Below the pieces are notes generated by a model. The model had not been told where the DNA came from and did not search any database. It saw only the letters and a list, made by a program, of their open reading frames with translations. Shown here piece after piece: positions 41,434 to 52,153 of a stretch of DNA of 64,000 nt. Every line of letters starts with the position of its first letter. Position 1 is the stretch's first letter. The DNA comes from Streptomyces europaeiscabiei. GTDB lineage: Bacteria; Actinomycetota; Actinomycetes; Streptomycetales; Streptomycetaceae. The translations under genes were made by a program, and so were the position numbers. Location: assembly GCF_036346855.1 (NCBI RefSeq), contig NZ_CP107841.1:2670001-2734000 (forward strand), written 5' to 3'.

Positions 41434-42408
41434 CGCTTCCTCCTCGACACCGAGCAGCGGGCGTTCGCCGAGTCGCTGGACGCCATGCTGACGGCCGCCG
41501 ACACACCGGCCGTCGTACGGGCCTGGGGGCGCGGGGAGCATGGGGCGGGGCGCGCGCTGTGGTCCCGTATCGCGGAAGCCGGAGTGTTCGCGCTGGCGGC
41601 ACCGGAGGCGTACGAGGGGGTCGGCCCCCTGCCCGTCGAGCTGGCCGTCGCCTTCGTGGAGCTGGGGCGGCACGCGGTGCCGGGCCCGCTCGTGGAGACG
41701 GCCACGGCGGCGGTCCTCCTGGCCGGTCTGCAGGACCCGGGCCCGGCCGAGCGCCTGCTCCCGGCGCTGGTGTCGGGGGAGGCCATGGCCACGGTGGCAC
41801 CGTCGCCGGAGTCGTACGCCCTGGACGGGGACGCGGCGACGACCCGTCTGTCGTACGACTCGGGCACCGGTGAACTGCGGCTCTCCCCCGGCCACGGCCC
41901 GGTCCGCCCCTCTCTGGACCCGGCCCGCCGCCCGACCCCGCTCTCCCCCGGCGGCGAACTCCTCGCCACGAACCCGCCCTCCCTCGCCGCGGCCCTGACC
42001 TGGGCCCGTCTCGCGGTGGCCGCCCAGGCCCTCGGCGTCGGGCTGGCTCTCCTGGACAGGACGGTGGCGTACGTCGGGCAGCGCACCCAGTTCGGTGTGC
42101 GCATAGGCTCGTTCCAGGCGGTGAAGCACCGGCTGGCGGACGCGAAGGTGGCCCTGGAGTTCGCGCGTCCGCTGGTCCTCGGGGCGGCGGTCACGCTGGA
42201 CCCCGCGGATGTGGCGGCGGCGAAGGTGACGGCGTGCGAGGCGGCGTACACGACGGCGCGCACGGCGCTCCAGCTGCACGGCGCGATCGGTTACACGGCG
42301 GAGTGCGACCTGTCGCTCTGGCTGACCAAGGCCCGAGCGCTGCGGACCGCGTGGGGCGGCCCGGCCGAGTGCCGCGGTACCGTGCTCAGCGCCGGTCGCC
42401 GCCGGTGA
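41431..42408 (+). CDS. fadE33: Acyl-CoA dehydrogenase-like partner (FadE33/FadE32-like)
   Basis: The 325-residue protein is a shorter, more divergent acyl-CoA dehydrogenase (MRFLLDTEQRAFAESLDAMLTAADTP; GQRTQFGVRIGSFQAVKHRLADAKVALE; LQLHGAIGYTAECDLSLWLTKA). Such genes are commonly adjacent to a second acyl-CoA dehydrogenase in steroid clusters, where two different subunits form a heterotetramer. It is expected to work with the upstream FadE30-like protein. The numbering (33 versus 31 or 32) is uncertain. It is the right-hand end of the steroid-type block. Confidence 0.8.
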   Translation: MRFLLDTEQRAFAESLDAMLTAADTPAVVRAWGRGEHGAGRALWSRIAEAGVFALAAPEAYEGVGPLPVELAVAFVELGRHAVPGPLVETATAAVLLAGLQDPGPAERLLPALVSGEAMATVAPSPESYALDGDAATTRLSYDSGTGELRLSPGHGPVRPSLDPARRPTPLSPGGELLATNPPSLAAALTWARLAVAAQALGVGLALLDRTVAYVGQRTQFGVRIGSFQAVKHRLADAKVALEFARPLVLGAAVTLDPADVAAAKVTACEAAYTTARTALQLHGAIGYTAECDLSLWLTKARALRTAWGGPAECRGTVLSAGRRR

Positions 42409-42423
42409 TCTCCCCGGTCGGCC

Positions 42424-42930
42424 TCAGCCCACCGCCTTCTTCACCAGGGCGCTGATGAGCTGTTCGTCGGCCGCGGTCAGCTCCTTCAGGGCGTAGGCGG
42501 TCGGCCACATCGCGCCCTCGTCGAGTGCCGCCTGGTCGCTGAAGCCGAGTGTGGCGTACCGGGACTTGAACTTCTCCGCGCTCTGGAAGTGGCAGACGAT
42601 CTTGCCGTCCCTGGCGTACGCGGGCATCCCGTACCAGAGCTTGGGCGCGAGGTCGGGAGCGGCGGTCTTGACGATCTCGTGGATCCGCTCGGCGAGAACC
42701 CGGTCCGCTTCCGACATCTCGGCGATCTTCGCGAGCACGTCCTGCTCCGCTGCCGCCTCTTTCTCCGCCCGGGACGCACCACGCCGTGCCGCCGTCTTCT
42801 TCTGATCGCGTGCGTGCTCCTTCATCGCGGCCCGTTCCTCGGCGGTGAAGCCGTCGTACTTCTCGGCGGGCGTGCCAGGGTTCTCGGCGGGCATGCCGGA
42901 GTTCCCGGCGGGCGACTTCGTGGACGGCAT
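42424..42930 (-). CDS. DUF1801 / YdhG-type protein
   Basis: This 168-residue protein has a charged N-terminal half (Ala/Glu/Lys-rich, coiled-coil-like, residues about 25-85) and a C-terminal DUF1801 domain (KLWYGMPAYARDGKIVCHFQSAEKFKSRYATLGFSDQAAL). Some relatives are annotated as iron chaperones, but evidence for that role is thin. The extreme N-terminus contains short PAEN/PAGN/PAEK repeats. It converges with the FadE33-like gene 15 bp away. Confidence 0.75.
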   Translation of the reverse strand: MPSTKSPAGNSGMPAENPGTPAEKYDGFTAEERAAMKEHARDQKKTAARRGASRAEKEAAAEQDVLAKIAEMSEADRVLAERIHEIVKTAAPDLAPKLWYGMPAYARDGKIVCHFQSAEKFKSRYATLGFSDQAALDEGAMWPTAYALKELTAADEQLISALVKKAVG

Positions 42931-42988
42931 GGCAGGTGTCCTCTCGGAGAAGGTGAGACGTGGCGGTGCGGAGGTACGGGATCGGAGG

Positions 42989-43648
42989 TCAGGACGGTGT
43001 GGGAGCGGGCGGCGCGGCGGCCTCCCAGACGAAGCCGTCCGGGTCGGTGAGGGCGTCGGCGGTGCTGCCGAGGACGATGCGGTGCGAGCCGGTGCCGTCG
43101 TTGGGGACGCCGAGATCCTTGGCCAGCGCGCGGCGCTTGTAGAGCGCCAGCTTGACGGGGCTGGACCGACCGGGGGCGAACTCGGCGTACTTGCCGCCGA
43201 AGCTCTTGGCCACGGTCAGGCCCCGGCCCACGTAGAACTGCTTGGTGGCCTTCACGTCCTCGACGCCGAGCAGCAGGACGATCTCGTCGATCTCGCGGGT
43301 GGCGGGGCCGGTGTCCTTCTTCGCCGAGGTCGCGATCTTCCAGACTGTCCCGTCCGGGGCCTGGACGACGCCGCCGTAGCCCCACATCGACTTCGTGGCG
43401 GGCTTCAGGACCGCGGCACCGGCTTCCACGGCGGCGGCGACGAAGCCGTCCACGGTCGCCGGCCCGGACACCGTGAGCGCCAGGGTGAAGCCGCGAAATC
43501 CGGTCGAGTGCGCCTCGGACGCCCGCAGGCGTAGGTACGTGTCCACGCCGAAGGCTCTGTAGAAGCGGCGGGCGGCCTCGGGGTCGGCCACTTCGAGGGT
43601 GACGGACGCGAGGGTCATGCGGGCTGCGGTGGAAGTGGTGGTTGCCAT
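42989..43648 (-). CDS. VOC (glyoxalase/bleomycin-resistance) family protein, two-domain
   Basis: The 219-residue protein contains two vicinal-oxygen-chelate half domains (MTLASVTLEVADPEAARRFYRAFGVDTYL and EIDEIVLLLGVEDVKATKQFYVGRGLTVAKSFGGKYAEF). ATG 43648 is preceded by GAGGGAC. It is the third gene of a leftward unit VOC-AraC-VOC, with only 5 bp to the AraC stop, so an AraC-controlled detoxification or metabolite-modifying role is plausible but unproven. Confidence 0.82.
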   Translation of the reverse strand: MATTTSTAARMTLASVTLEVADPEAARRFYRAFGVDTYLRLRASEAHSTGFRGFTLALTVSGPATVDGFVAAAVEAGAAVLKPATKSMWGYGGVVQAPDGTVWKIATSAKKDTGPATREIDEIVLLLGVEDVKATKQFYVGRGLTVAKSFGGKYAEFAPGRSSPVKLALYKRRALAKDLGVPNDGTGSHRIVLGSTADALTDPDGFVWEAAAPPAPTPS

Positions 43649-43653
43649 GTCCC

Positions 43654-44175
<522 letters not shown>

Positions 44176-44189
44176 GGGAACCCTCCTCC

Positions 44190-44600
44190 TCAGCGCAGCT
44201 CCTGGATGCGGACCAGGTTGCCCGCGGGGTCGCGGAAGGCGCAGTCCCGGATGCCGTACGGCTGCTCGGTCGGCTCCTGGACGACCTCCGTGTCACCGGC
44301 CTGTACTTTCTCGAACGTGGCGTCGAGGTCCGGGGTGGCCAGCAGGATCCAGCCGTAGGTGCCCTTGGCCATCATCTCGGTGATGGTGCGGCGCTCATCC
44401 TCCGTGATGCCGGGATCGGCGGCGGGTGGGGCCAGAAGGATCGACGTGCCGGGCTGGCCGGCCGGACCGACCGTGATCCAGCGCATCCTGCCCTGCCCGG
44501 CATCGCTGCGGACCTCGAAGCCGAGGACGTCGCGGTAGAAGGCGAGCGACGCGTCCGGGTCGTCGTGCGGCAGAGCGGTCGTGTGAATGGTGATGTCCAT
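44190..44600 (-). CDS. VOC family protein, single-domain
   Basis: The 136-residue protein shows one complete glyoxalase-fold unit (TTALPHDDPDASLAFYRDVLGFEVRSDAGQGRMRWITV ... YGIRDCAFRDPAGNLVRIQEL). The conserved Glu/His metal-ligand positions are only partly visible. It is first in the leftward VOC-AraC-VOC unit. Confidence 0.84.
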   Translation of the reverse strand: MDITIHTTALPHDDPDASLAFYRDVLGFEVRSDAGQGRMRWITVGPAGQPGTSILLAPPAADPGITEDERRTITEMMAKGTYGWILLATPDLDATFEKVQAGDTEVVQEPTEQPYGIRDCAFRDPAGNLVRIQELR

Positions 44601-44652
44601 GACGAGCAGGCTAGACGCGACTCCGTGCGCTGCGCTTCTCGATTCCTGCTCG

Positions 44653-44875
44653 GTCCGGGGTCGACACCGCGAGCGGCGCGAAGGCGTCCCGCCCGAAGCT
44701 CGGCCTCGCCATGCAGCCGCTGCGCAAGGGCGACACGTTGAAGGTCACCCGCTCGACCGTCTCTCCCGCTCGGCCGTTTCTCCCGTTTCCGTCCTCCACC
44801 TGGTGCCCCTCGGTGCCGAACCGTGCGAGCGAGGCATCGGCCTGCACGTCATCGAGCAGGGCATCACACCTCCAG
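44653..44875 (+). pseudogene. Frameshifted fragment of a serine recombinase
   Basis: Translation of one frame gives VDTASGAKASRPKLGLAMQP followed by LRKGDTLKVTR. One base is then missing, and the next frame continues DRLSRSAVSPVSVLHLVPLG and AEPCERGIGLHVIEQGI. Together these match the catalytic-domain interior of resolvase/invertase-type serine recombinases (RxGDTLxVxRLDRLSRS...LxERGIGLHVIEQGID). The beginning, the rest of the domain and the DNA-binding part are absent. It fills most of the gap between the VOC and rhomboid genes. Confidence 0.75.
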
Positions 44876-44986
44876 AACCCGAAGCCAAGGCACTCCCCCT
44901 GCCCACGACGCCCCGATCGTTCGCTATTTTGTTCGCCGCCGTCCTCACCGGCTCGTCATCAGCCCCGCACCCTCAAGGAGCCGGCC

Positions 44987-45916
44987 GTGGAACCCGAGTC
45001 CCCGTCATCGTCCGAGCCCGCCGTCACCACCTGCTACCGCCACCCGAAAGTGGAGTCGTACGTCCGCTGCACGCGCTGCGAGCGGTTCATCTGCCCGGAC
45101 TGCATGCGCGACGCGGCCGTGGGCCACCAGTGCCCGGAGTGCGTGAAGGAGGGCTCGAGAACGGTCCGCCAGGCCCGCACGGCCTTCGGCGGCCGGATCT
45201 CCACGGTCCCGCTGGTGACGTACGTCCTGATCGGTCTGAACGTCGTGGCCTACGTCGCCGAAGTGCTCCGCCCGGCGATCGTGGACGACTTCGCGATGCT
45301 GGGCCGGGGCCTGCTCGGCTCGGACGGCCTCCACTACGTCTGGCAGAGCGCCTACCCGGACGACTTCCACCTCGAAGGCGTGATCGACGGGGAGTGGTAC
45401 CGCCTCCTCACCGGCGCCTTCCTCCACCTCCCGCCCACCGAGGGCACGTTCGGCATCCTGCACATCGTGATGAACATGGTCACCCTGTGGAACGTCGGCA
45501 GGATCGTCGAGTCCCAGCTCGGCCGCGCCCGCTACCTCGCCCTGTACCTGCTCTCGGCCCTCGGCGGCTCCGTCCTCGTCCTCCTCCTCGCCCCCGACAC
45601 CAACACGGTCGGCGCCTCCGGCGCCATCTTCGGCGTCTGCACCGCGTACTACGTCCTGGCCCGCCGCCTGGGCGCCGACCCGGCGGGCATCAACCGCTTC
45701 ATGGCGGGCCTGCTGGTGTGGCTGGTCATCTCGGCGGTCGTGACGTCCTGGCAGGGCCACCTCGGCGGCCTGCTGACCGGCGGCCTGATCGCCCTCGCGT
45801 TCGCCTACGCGCCCCGGGACCGGCGGCGGGTACTCGTGCAGGCGGGGGCGTGTGCGGCGGTGCTGACGCTGTTGGTGGTGCTGGCGCTCGCCAGGGTCGC
45901 GGGGATGACGGCATGA
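44987..45916 (+). CDS. Rhomboid-family intramembrane protease with B-box zinc finger
   Basis: The 309-residue protein begins with a zinc-binding module (CYRHPKVESYVRCTRCERFICPDCMRDAAVGHQCPEC) and then a six-segment rhomboid core. LHIVMNMVTLW is the HxxxN motif, GASGAIFG holds the catalytic Ser and WQGHLGGLLTGG the catalytic His. It should cleave transmembrane substrates in the cell membrane. GTG 44987 with AAGGAG upstream is preferred; the longer frame reads through the recombinase relic. Confidence 0.88.
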   Translation: MEPESPSSSEPAVTTCYRHPKVESYVRCTRCERFICPDCMRDAAVGHQCPECVKEGSRTVRQARTAFGGRISTVPLVTYVLIGLNVVAYVAEVLRPAIVDDFAMLGRGLLGSDGLHYVWQSAYPDDFHLEGVIDGEWYRLLTGAFLHLPPTEGTFGILHIVMNMVTLWNVGRIVESQLGRARYLALYLLSALGGSVLVLLLAPDTNTVGASGAIFGVCTAYYVLARRLGADPAGINRFMAGLLVWLVISAVVTSWQGHLGGLLTGGLIALAFAYAPRDRRRVLVQAGACAAVLTLLVVLALARVAGMTA

Positions 45917-45972
45917 GCGAGAGGTGACCGCCGGGCAGCGGGCCTTGCGCTCCCGGCGGTCACCGGACATGC

Positions 45973-46022
45973 GACGGCGCCTGCCCAGTCGTCCGGTCGG
46001 GGACTGGCGGGCAGGCGCCGTC
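45973..46022. terminator. Bidirectional terminator between rhomboid and gltD
   Basis: Perfect 14-bp arms GACGGCGCCTGCCC (45973-45986) and GGGCAGGCGCCGTC (46009-46022) flank a 22-nt loop. It sits between two convergent genes. Confidence 0.75.
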
Positions 46023-46092
46023 TGTGTTCCGTACGCCGTTGTACGGGACGTATGTGGGGTGACCCGTCAGGTCACCGTCCTGTGTGGGGCCC

Positions 46093-47553
46093 TCAGACCA
46101 TCAGCGAGCGGTCCGTCGGCCGGATCGGCGCCGGCAGTTCGCTCGCCCCCGTGAGGAAGCGGTCGCAGCCCTGGGCCGCGGACCGGCCCTCCGCGATCGC
46201 CCACACGATCAGCGACTGACCGCGACCCGCGTCACCGGCCACGAACACGCCCGGCACGTTGGTCTGGAAGTCGGCGTCGCGGGCGATGTTGCCACGCTCG
46301 TCGAGGTCCAGGCCGAACTGGTCCACCAGACCGTTGTCACGGTCGGTGCCCGTGAAGCCCATGGCGAGGGTGACCAGCTGGGCGGGGATCTTGCGCTCCG
46401 TGCCCGGCTTCGGGGTCAGCCTGCCGTCGATGAACTCGACCTCGGTGAGGTGCAGGAACTGGACGTTGCCGTCCTCGTCGCCCTCGAAGTGGGTGGTGGA
46501 GACGGAGTAGACCCGCTCACCGCCCTCCTCGTGCGCGGAGGTGACCTTGTAGAGCATGGGGAAGGTCGGCCACGGCTGGTTCGCGGCGCGGTCCTCGCCC
46601 GGCTGCGGCATGATCTCCAGCTGTGTCACGGAGGCCGCGCCCTGACGGTGGGCCGTGCCCACGCAGTCCGCGCCCGTGTCGCCGCCGCCGATGACCACGA
46701 CGTGCTTGCCCTCGGCCGTGATGGGGGGCGCCACGAAGTCGCCCTCCTGGACCTTGTTGGCCAGCGGCAGGTACTCCATGGCCTGGTGGATGCCGGCCAG
46801 CTCGCGGCCGGGGACCGGGAGGTCACGGGCGGTGGTGGCACCCGCGGCGATGACGACGGCGTCGTACCGCTTCTTCAGGTCCGTCGCCTTGAGGTCGCGG
46901 CCGATCTCGATGCCCGTACGGAACCGGGTGCCCTCCGCGCGCATCTGCTCGATGCGGCGGTTGATGTGCCGCTTCTCCATCTTGAACTCGGGGATGCCGT
47001 AGCGGAGCAGACCGCCGATGCGGTCCGCGCGCTCGTACACCGCGACCGTGTGGCCGGCCCGCGTCAGCTGCTGGGCGGCGGCCAGTCCCGCCGGGCCCGA
47101 GCCGATGACGGCGACCGTCTTGCCGGACAGGCGCTCCGGGGCCTGGGCCGCGACGTCGCCGCTGTCCCACGCCTTGTCGATGATGGAGACCTCGACGTTC
47201 TTGATGGTGACGGCCGGCTGGTTGATGCCGAGGACGCAGGCCGACTCGCAGGGGGCGGGGCAGAGCCGCCCGGTGAACTCCGGGAAGTTGTTCGTCGCGT
47301 GCAGTCGCTCCGACGCCGCCGCCCAGTCCTCACGGTAGGCGTAGTCGTTCCACTCGGGGATGAGGTTCCCGAGCGGACAGCCGTTGTGACAGAACGGGAT
47401 GCCGCAGTCCATGCAGCGGGACGCCTGCTTCGAGATGATCGGAAGCAGCGAACCCGGGACGTAGACCTCGTTCCAGTCCTTCAGTCGTACGTCGACGGGG
47501 CGGGACTTGGCGACCTCGCGCCCGTGGTTCAGAAAGCCCTTCGGGTCAGCCAT
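46093..47553 (-). CDS. gltD: Glutamate synthase, small subunit
   Basis: The 486-residue NADPH-GOGAT beta subunit feeds electrons to GltB. Cys clusters for iron-sulphur binding lie near the N-terminus ([34 protein letters not shown]). The FAD site is [17 protein letters not shown], the NADPH site [17 protein letters not shown], and the end [18 protein letters not shown] is typical. ATG 47553 overlaps the gltB stop by 8 nt, so the two subunits are co-translated. Confidence 0.96.
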   Translation of the reverse strand: MADPKGFLNHGREVAKSRPVDVRLKDWNEVYVPGSLLPIISKQASRCMDCGIPFCHNGCPLGNLIPEWNDYAYREDWAAASERLHATNNFPEFTGRLCPAPCESACVLGINQPAVTIKNVEVSIIDKAWDSGDVAAQAPERLSGKTVAVIGSGPAGLAAAQQLTRAGHTVAVYERADRIGGLLRYGIPEFKMEKRHINRRIEQMRAEGTRFRTGIEIGRDLKATDLKKRYDAVVIAAGATTARDLPVPGRELAGIHQAMEYLPLANKVQEGDFVAPPITAEGKHVVVIGGGDTGADCVGTAHRQGAASVTQLEIMPQPGEDRAANQPWPTFPMLYKVTSAHEEGGERVYSVSTTHFEGDEDGNVQFLHLTEVEFIDGRLTPKPGTERKIPAQLVTLAMGFTGTDRDNGLVDQFGLDLDERGNIARDADFQTNVPGVFVAGDAGRGQSLIVWAIAEGRSAAQGCDRFLTGASELPAPIRPTDRSLMV

Positions 47554-50500
47554 TGATCGCCGCCTCCATCATCTTCTCGGTGATCTCGGTCTCGGAGAGA
47601 CCGGCCTGCTCGGCGGCGGCCTTGGCGGCGAGCACTGCCTTGTACGTGCTGGGGATGATCTTGCTGAAGCGCTCCACGGCGACGGGCCACTCGGCGAGCA
47701 GCTTCTCTGCGACCGTCGAGCCGGTCTCCTCGGCGTGGCGGCGCACCACGTCGTGCAGCCACTGCTTGTCGGTGTCGTCGAGGGCCTCGATCGCGCCCAC
47801 GTTGCCGACGTTGACGTTGTCGCGGTCAAGGTCGATGACGTACGCGATGCCGCCGGACATGCCGGCCGCGAAGTTGCGGCCCGTCTCGCCGAGGACGACC
47901 GCGTGGCCGCCGGTCATGTACTCGCAACCGTGGTCGCCCACGCCCTCGGAGACGACCGTCGCGCCGGAGTTGCGGACACAGAACCGCTCGCCCGTACGAC
48001 CGCGGAGGAACAGTTCGCCGCCGGTCGCGCCGTAGGCGATGGTGTTGCCCGCGATCGTCGAGAACTCGGCGAGGTGGTCGGCGCCCCGGTCGGGGCGGAC
48101 GATCACACGGCCGCCGGAGAGGCCCTTGCCGACGTAGTCGTTGGCGTCGCCCTCCAGGCGCAGCGTGACACCGCGCGGCAGGAAGGCACCGAAGGACTGG
48201 CCCGCCGAGCCCGTGAAGGTGATGTCGATGGTGTCGTCGGGCAGACCGGCCCCGCCGAACTTCTTCGTCACCTCGTGGCCGAGCATCGTGCCGACCGTGC
48301 GGTTGATGTTGCGGACCTTTATCTGGGCGCGGACCGGCTGGGCGTCGGTGGCGTCCGAGGCGGCGAGGGCGTCGGCGGCGAGCTTGATCAGCTCGTTGTC
48401 GAGTGCCTTCTCCAGGCCGTGGTCCTGCTCGATCACCTGGTGGCGGACGGCGCCCTCGGGCAGCTCGGGCACGTGGAACAGGGGCTCCAGGTTCAGGCCC
48501 TGCGCCTTCCAGTGGTTCACCGCGCGGGTCACGTCGAGCGTCTCGGCGTGGCCGACGGCCTCCTCGATGGTGCGGAAGCCCAGCTCGGCGAGGATCTCGC
48601 GGACCTCCTCGGCGATGAACTCGAAGAAGTTCACGACGTACTCGGCCTTGCCGGAGAACCGGTCGCGCAGCGTCGGGTTCTGCGTGGCGATGCCGACCGG
48701 GCAGGTGTCCAGGTGGCAGACGCGCATCATGACGCAGCCGGAGACGACCAGCGGCGCGGTGGCGAAGCCGAACTCCTCGGCGCCGAGGAGCGCGGCGATG
48801 ACCACGTCACGGCCGGTCTTCAGCTGGCCGTCGGTCTGTACGACGATGCGGTCGCGCAGGCCGTTGAGGAGCAGGGTCTGCTGGGTCTCGGCGAGGCCGA
48901 GCTCCCAGGGACCGCCGGCGTGCTTCAGCGAGGTGAGCGGCGAGGCGCCCGTGCCGCCGTCGTGGCCGGAGATGAGGACGACGTCCGCGTGCGCCTTGGA
49001 GACACCCGCGGCGACCGTGCCGACGCCGACCTCGGAGACCAGCTTGACGTGGATCCGCGCCTGCGGATTCGCGTTCTTCAGGTCGTGGATCAGCTGGGCC
49101 AGGTCCTCGATGGAGTAGATGTCGTGGTGCGGCGGCGGGGAGATGAGGCCCACGCCCGGCGTCGAGTGACGCGTCTTCGCGACCCACGGGTACACCTTGT
49201 GACCGGGCAGCTGACCGCCCTCACCGGGCTTGGCGCCCTGGGCCATCTTGATCTGGATGTCGTCCGCGTTGACCAGGTACTCGGAGGTCACACCGAAGCG
49301 GCCGGAGGCGACCTGCTTGATCGACGAACGGCGCGCCGGGTCGTACAGGCGGTCCGGGTCCTCGCCGCCCTCACCGGTGTTGGACTTGCCGCCCAGCTGG
49401 TTCATGGCGATGGCGAGGGTCTCGTGCGCCTCGCGGGAGATCGAGCCGTACGACATGGCGCCGGTCGAGAACCGCTTGACGATCTCGGAGGCCGGCTCGA
49501 CCTCGTCGATGGAGATCGGCGGGCGCTCCCCGGTCTTGAAGCCGAACAGGCCGCGCAGCGTCATCAGGCGCTCGGACTGCTCGTTCACGCGGTCCGTGTA
49601 CTTCTTGAAGATGTCGTAGCGGCGCGTCCGGGTCGAGTGCTGGAGGCGGAAGACCGTCTCCGGGTCGAACAGATGCGGCTCGCCCTCGCGGCGCCACTGG
49701 TACTCGCCGCCTATCTCCAGGGCACGGTGGGCCGGCGCGATGCCGCTGGCCGGGTACGCCTTGGCGTGGCGGGCGGCGACCTCCTTGGCGATGACGTCGA
49801 TGCCGACGCCGCCGATCTTGGTGGCCGTGCCGTTGAAGTACTTCTCGACGAATTCGTCCGCGAGACCGACGGCCTCGAAGACCTGGGCGCCGCGGTAGGA
49901 GGCGACCGTGGAGATGCCCATCTTCGACATGACCTTCAGGACGCCCTTGCCGAGGGCGTAGATCAGGTTGCGAATGGCCTGCTCGGCCTCGATGTCGGAG
50001 AGGAACGTTCCGGCGCGGACGAGGTCCTCGACGGTCTCCATCGCCAGGTACGGGTTGACGGCCGCGGCGCCGAACCCGATGAGCAGGGCGACGTGGTGGA
50101 CCTCGCGGACGTCACCGGCCTCGACCAGGAGGCCCACGTGGGTGCGCTCCTTGGTACGGATGAGGTGGTGGTGGACGGCCGCGGTGAGCAGCAGCGACGG
50201 GATCGGCGCGTGCTCGGCGTCCGAGTGGCGGTCGGAGAGGACGATCAGCCGGGCACCGTTGTCGATGGCGGCGTCGGCCTCGGCGCAGATCTCCTCGAGG
50301 CGCGCGGCGAGGGCGTCACCGCCGCCGGAGACCCGGTAGAGGCCGGAGAGCGTGGCGGCCTTCATGCCGGGCATGTCGCCGTCGGCGTTGATGTGGATGA
50401 GCTTGGCCAGCTCGTCGTTGTCGATCACCGGGAAGGGCAGGGTGACGCTGCGGCACGACGCGGCGGTCGGCTCCAGGAGGTTGCCCTGCGGGCCCAGCGA

Positions 50501-52153
50501 GGACCGCAGACTCGTGACCAGCTCTTCACGGATCGCGTCCAGCGGCGGGTTGGTGACCTGCGCGAACAGCTGGGTGAAGTAGTCGAAGAGCAGCCGCGGA
50601 CGCGCGGACAGCGCGGCGATCGGCGAGTCCGTGCCCATCGAACCGAGCGGCTCGCCACCGGTCTTGGCCATCGGCGCGAGGATGATGCGCAGCTCCTCCT
50701 CGGTGTAGCCGAAGGTCTGCTGGCGGCGGGTGACCGAGGCGTGGGTGTGCACGATGTGCTCGCGCTCGGGCAGGTCGGAGAGCTCGATCTCCCCGGCCTC
50801 CAGCCACTCGGCGTAGGGCTGCTCGGCGGCGAGGCCGGCCTTGATCTCGTCGTCCTCGATGATGCGGTGCTCGACGGTGTCGACGAGGAACATCCTGCCG
50901 GGCTGCAGACGGCCCTTGCGGACGACCTTGGCGGGGTCGATGTCGAGGACGCCGACCTCGGAGCCGAGGACGACGAGGCCGTCGTCGGTGACCCAGTAGC
51001 GGCCGGGACGCAGACCGTTGCGGTCGAGGACCGCGCCGACCTGCTTGCCGTCGGTGAAGGTGACGCAGGCCGGGCCGTCCCAGGGCTCCATCATTGTGGC
51101 GTGGAACTGGTAGAAGGCGCGGCGGGCCGACTCCATGGAGTCGTGGTTCTCCCACGCCTCCGGGATCATCATCAGCACGGAGTGCGGCAGGGAGCGGCCG
51201 CCGAGGTGGAGCAGCTCCAGGACCTCGTCGAACGAAGCGGAGTCCGAGGCGTCCGGCGTACAGATCGGGAAGATCCGGTCCAGCGTCTCCTGCCCACCGA
51301 ACAGGTCGGAGGCCAGCTGGGACTCGCGCGCGGTCATCCAGTTGCGGTTGCCCTTGACCGTGTTGATCTCGCCGTTGTGCGCGACGAAGCGGTACGGGTG
51401 GGCGAGCGGCCACGACGGGAAGGTGTTCGTGGAGAACCGGGAGTGCACGAGCGCGATCGCGGAGGCGAAGCGGCGGTCGGACAGGTCCGGGAAGAAGGGC
51501 TCCAGCTGGCCGGTGGTCAGCATGCCCTTGTAGACGATCGTCCGCGCGGACAGCGAGGGGAAGTAGACGTCGACCTCGCGCTCGGCGCGCTTGCGCAGCA
51601 CGAAGCTCTTGCGGTCGAGGTCGATGCCCGTGGCGGGCACGGCCGCCGCGTCGGCGACGAAGACCTGACGGAAGGAGGGCATCGTCGAGCGGGCGGTGGC
51701 GCCGAGCAGCTCGGGGGCGACGGGCACCTCGCGCCAGCCGAGGACGGTCAGGCTCTCCTCGGCCGCGATGGCCTCGATACGGGCCGCGGCCTCGTCGGCG
51801 CCGTCCTCGGGCAGGAAGGCGATACCCACGGCGTACGAGTCGGCCGCGGGCAGCTCGAATCCGGCCACCTCACGGAAGAACGCGTCGGGAACCTGCGAAA
51901 GAATGCCGGCGCCGTCGCCGGAGTCGGGCTCGGAGCCGGTGGCACCGCGGTGCTCCAGGTTGCGAAGAACCGTGAGCGCCTGCTCGACCAGCGCATGGCT
52001 CGCCTCGCCGGTGAGGGTGGCCACGAAGCCGACGCCACAGGCGTCGTGCTCGTTGCGGGGGTCGTACATACCCTGCGCAGCAGGGCGAGCATCCATGAAG
52101 GACCACTTCTGGCCATTCGCGGAGTGCTGGGACGGCTGGCGCGGCGTACGCAT
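47546..52153 (-). CDS. gltB: Glutamate synthase, large subunit
   Basis: The 1,535-residue enzyme makes two glutamates from glutamine and 2-oxoglutarate. The glutaminase nucleophile is Cys39 ([10 protein letters not shown]), exposed after removal of a 38-residue propeptide, the usual length. The central and FMN domains ([52 protein letters not shown]), a Cys cluster ([13 protein letters not shown]) and the C-terminal beta-helix ([17 protein letters not shown]) are intact. ATG 52153 has GGGAGA directly upstream; an in-frame ATG at 52174 is poorer. It forms an operon with gltD. Confidence 0.96.
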   Translation of the reverse strand: MRTPRQPSQHSANGQKWSFMDARPAAQGMYDPRNEHDACGVGFVATLTGEASHALVEQALTVLRNLEHRGATGSEPDSGDGAGILSQVPDAFFREVAGFELPAADSYAVGIAFLPEDGADEAAARIEAIAAEESLTVLGWREVPVAPELLGATARSTMPSFRQVFVADAAAVPATGIDLDRKSFVLRKRAEREVDVYFPSLSARTIVYKGMLTTGQLEPFFPDLSDRRFASAIALVHSRFSTNTFPSWPLAHPYRFVAHNGEINTVKGNRNWMTARESQLASDLFGGQETLDRIFPICTPDASDSASFDEVLELLHLGGRSLPHSVLMMIPEAWENHDSMESARRAFYQFHATMMEPWDGPACVTFTDGKQVGAVLDRNGLRPGRYWVTDDGLVVLGSEVGVLDIDPAKVVRKGRLQPGRMFLVDTVEHRIIEDDEIKAGLAAEQPYAEWLEAGEIELSDLPEREHIVHTHASVTRRQQTFGYTEEELRIILAPMAKTGGEPLGSMGTDSPIAALSARPRLLFDYFTQLFAQVTNPPLDAIREELVTSLRSSLGPQGNLLEPTAASCRSVTLPFPVIDNDELAKLIHINADGDMPGMKAATLSGLYRVSGGGDALAARLEEICAEADAAIDNGARLIVLSDRHSDAEHAPIPSLLLTAAVHHHLIRTKERTHVGLLVEAGDVREVHHVALLIGFGAAAVNPYLAMETVEDLVRAGTFLSDIEAEQAIRNLIYALGKGVLKVMSKMGISTVASYRGAQVFEAVGLADEFVEKYFNGTATKIGGVGIDVIAKEVAARHAKAYPASGIAPAHRALEIGGEYQWRREGEPHLFDPETVFRLQHSTRTRRYDIFKKYTDRVNEQSERLMTLRGLFGFKTGERPPISIDEVEPASEIVKRFSTGAMSYGSISREAHETLAIAMNQLGGKSNTGEGGEDPDRLYDPARRSSIKQVASGRFGVTSEYLVNADDIQIKMAQGAKPGEGGQLPGHKVYPWVAKTRHSTPGVGLISPPPHHDIYSIEDLAQLIHDLKNANPQARIHVKLVSEVGVGTVAAGVSKAHADVVLISGHDGGTGASPLTSLKHAGGPWELGLAETQQTLLLNGLRDRIVVQTDGQLKTGRDVVIAALLGAEEFGFATAPLVVSGCVMMRVCHLDTCPVGIATQNPTLRDRFSGKAEYVVNFFEFIAEEVREILAELGFRTIEEAVGHAETLDVTRAVNHWKAQGLNLEPLFHVPELPEGAVRHQVIEQDHGLEKALDNELIKLAADALAASDATDAQPVRAQIKVRNINRTVGTMLGHEVTKKFGGAGLPDDTIDITFTGSAGQSFGAFLPRGVTLRLEGDANDYVGKGLSGGRVIVRPDRGADHLAEFSTIAGNTIAYGATGGELFLRGRTGERFCVRNSGATVVSEGVGDHGCEYMTGGHAVVLGETGRNFAAGMSGGIAYVIDLDRDNVNVGNVGAIEALDDTDKQWLHDVVRRHAEETGSTVAEKLLAEWPVAVERFSKIIPSTYKAVLAAKAAAEQAGLSETEITEKMMEAAING

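Noticed and set aside
44711..44986. N-terminal extension of the rhomboid protein
   Set aside because: It reads through the recombinase relic; GTG 44987 has AAGGAG upstream and starts the zinc-finger module.
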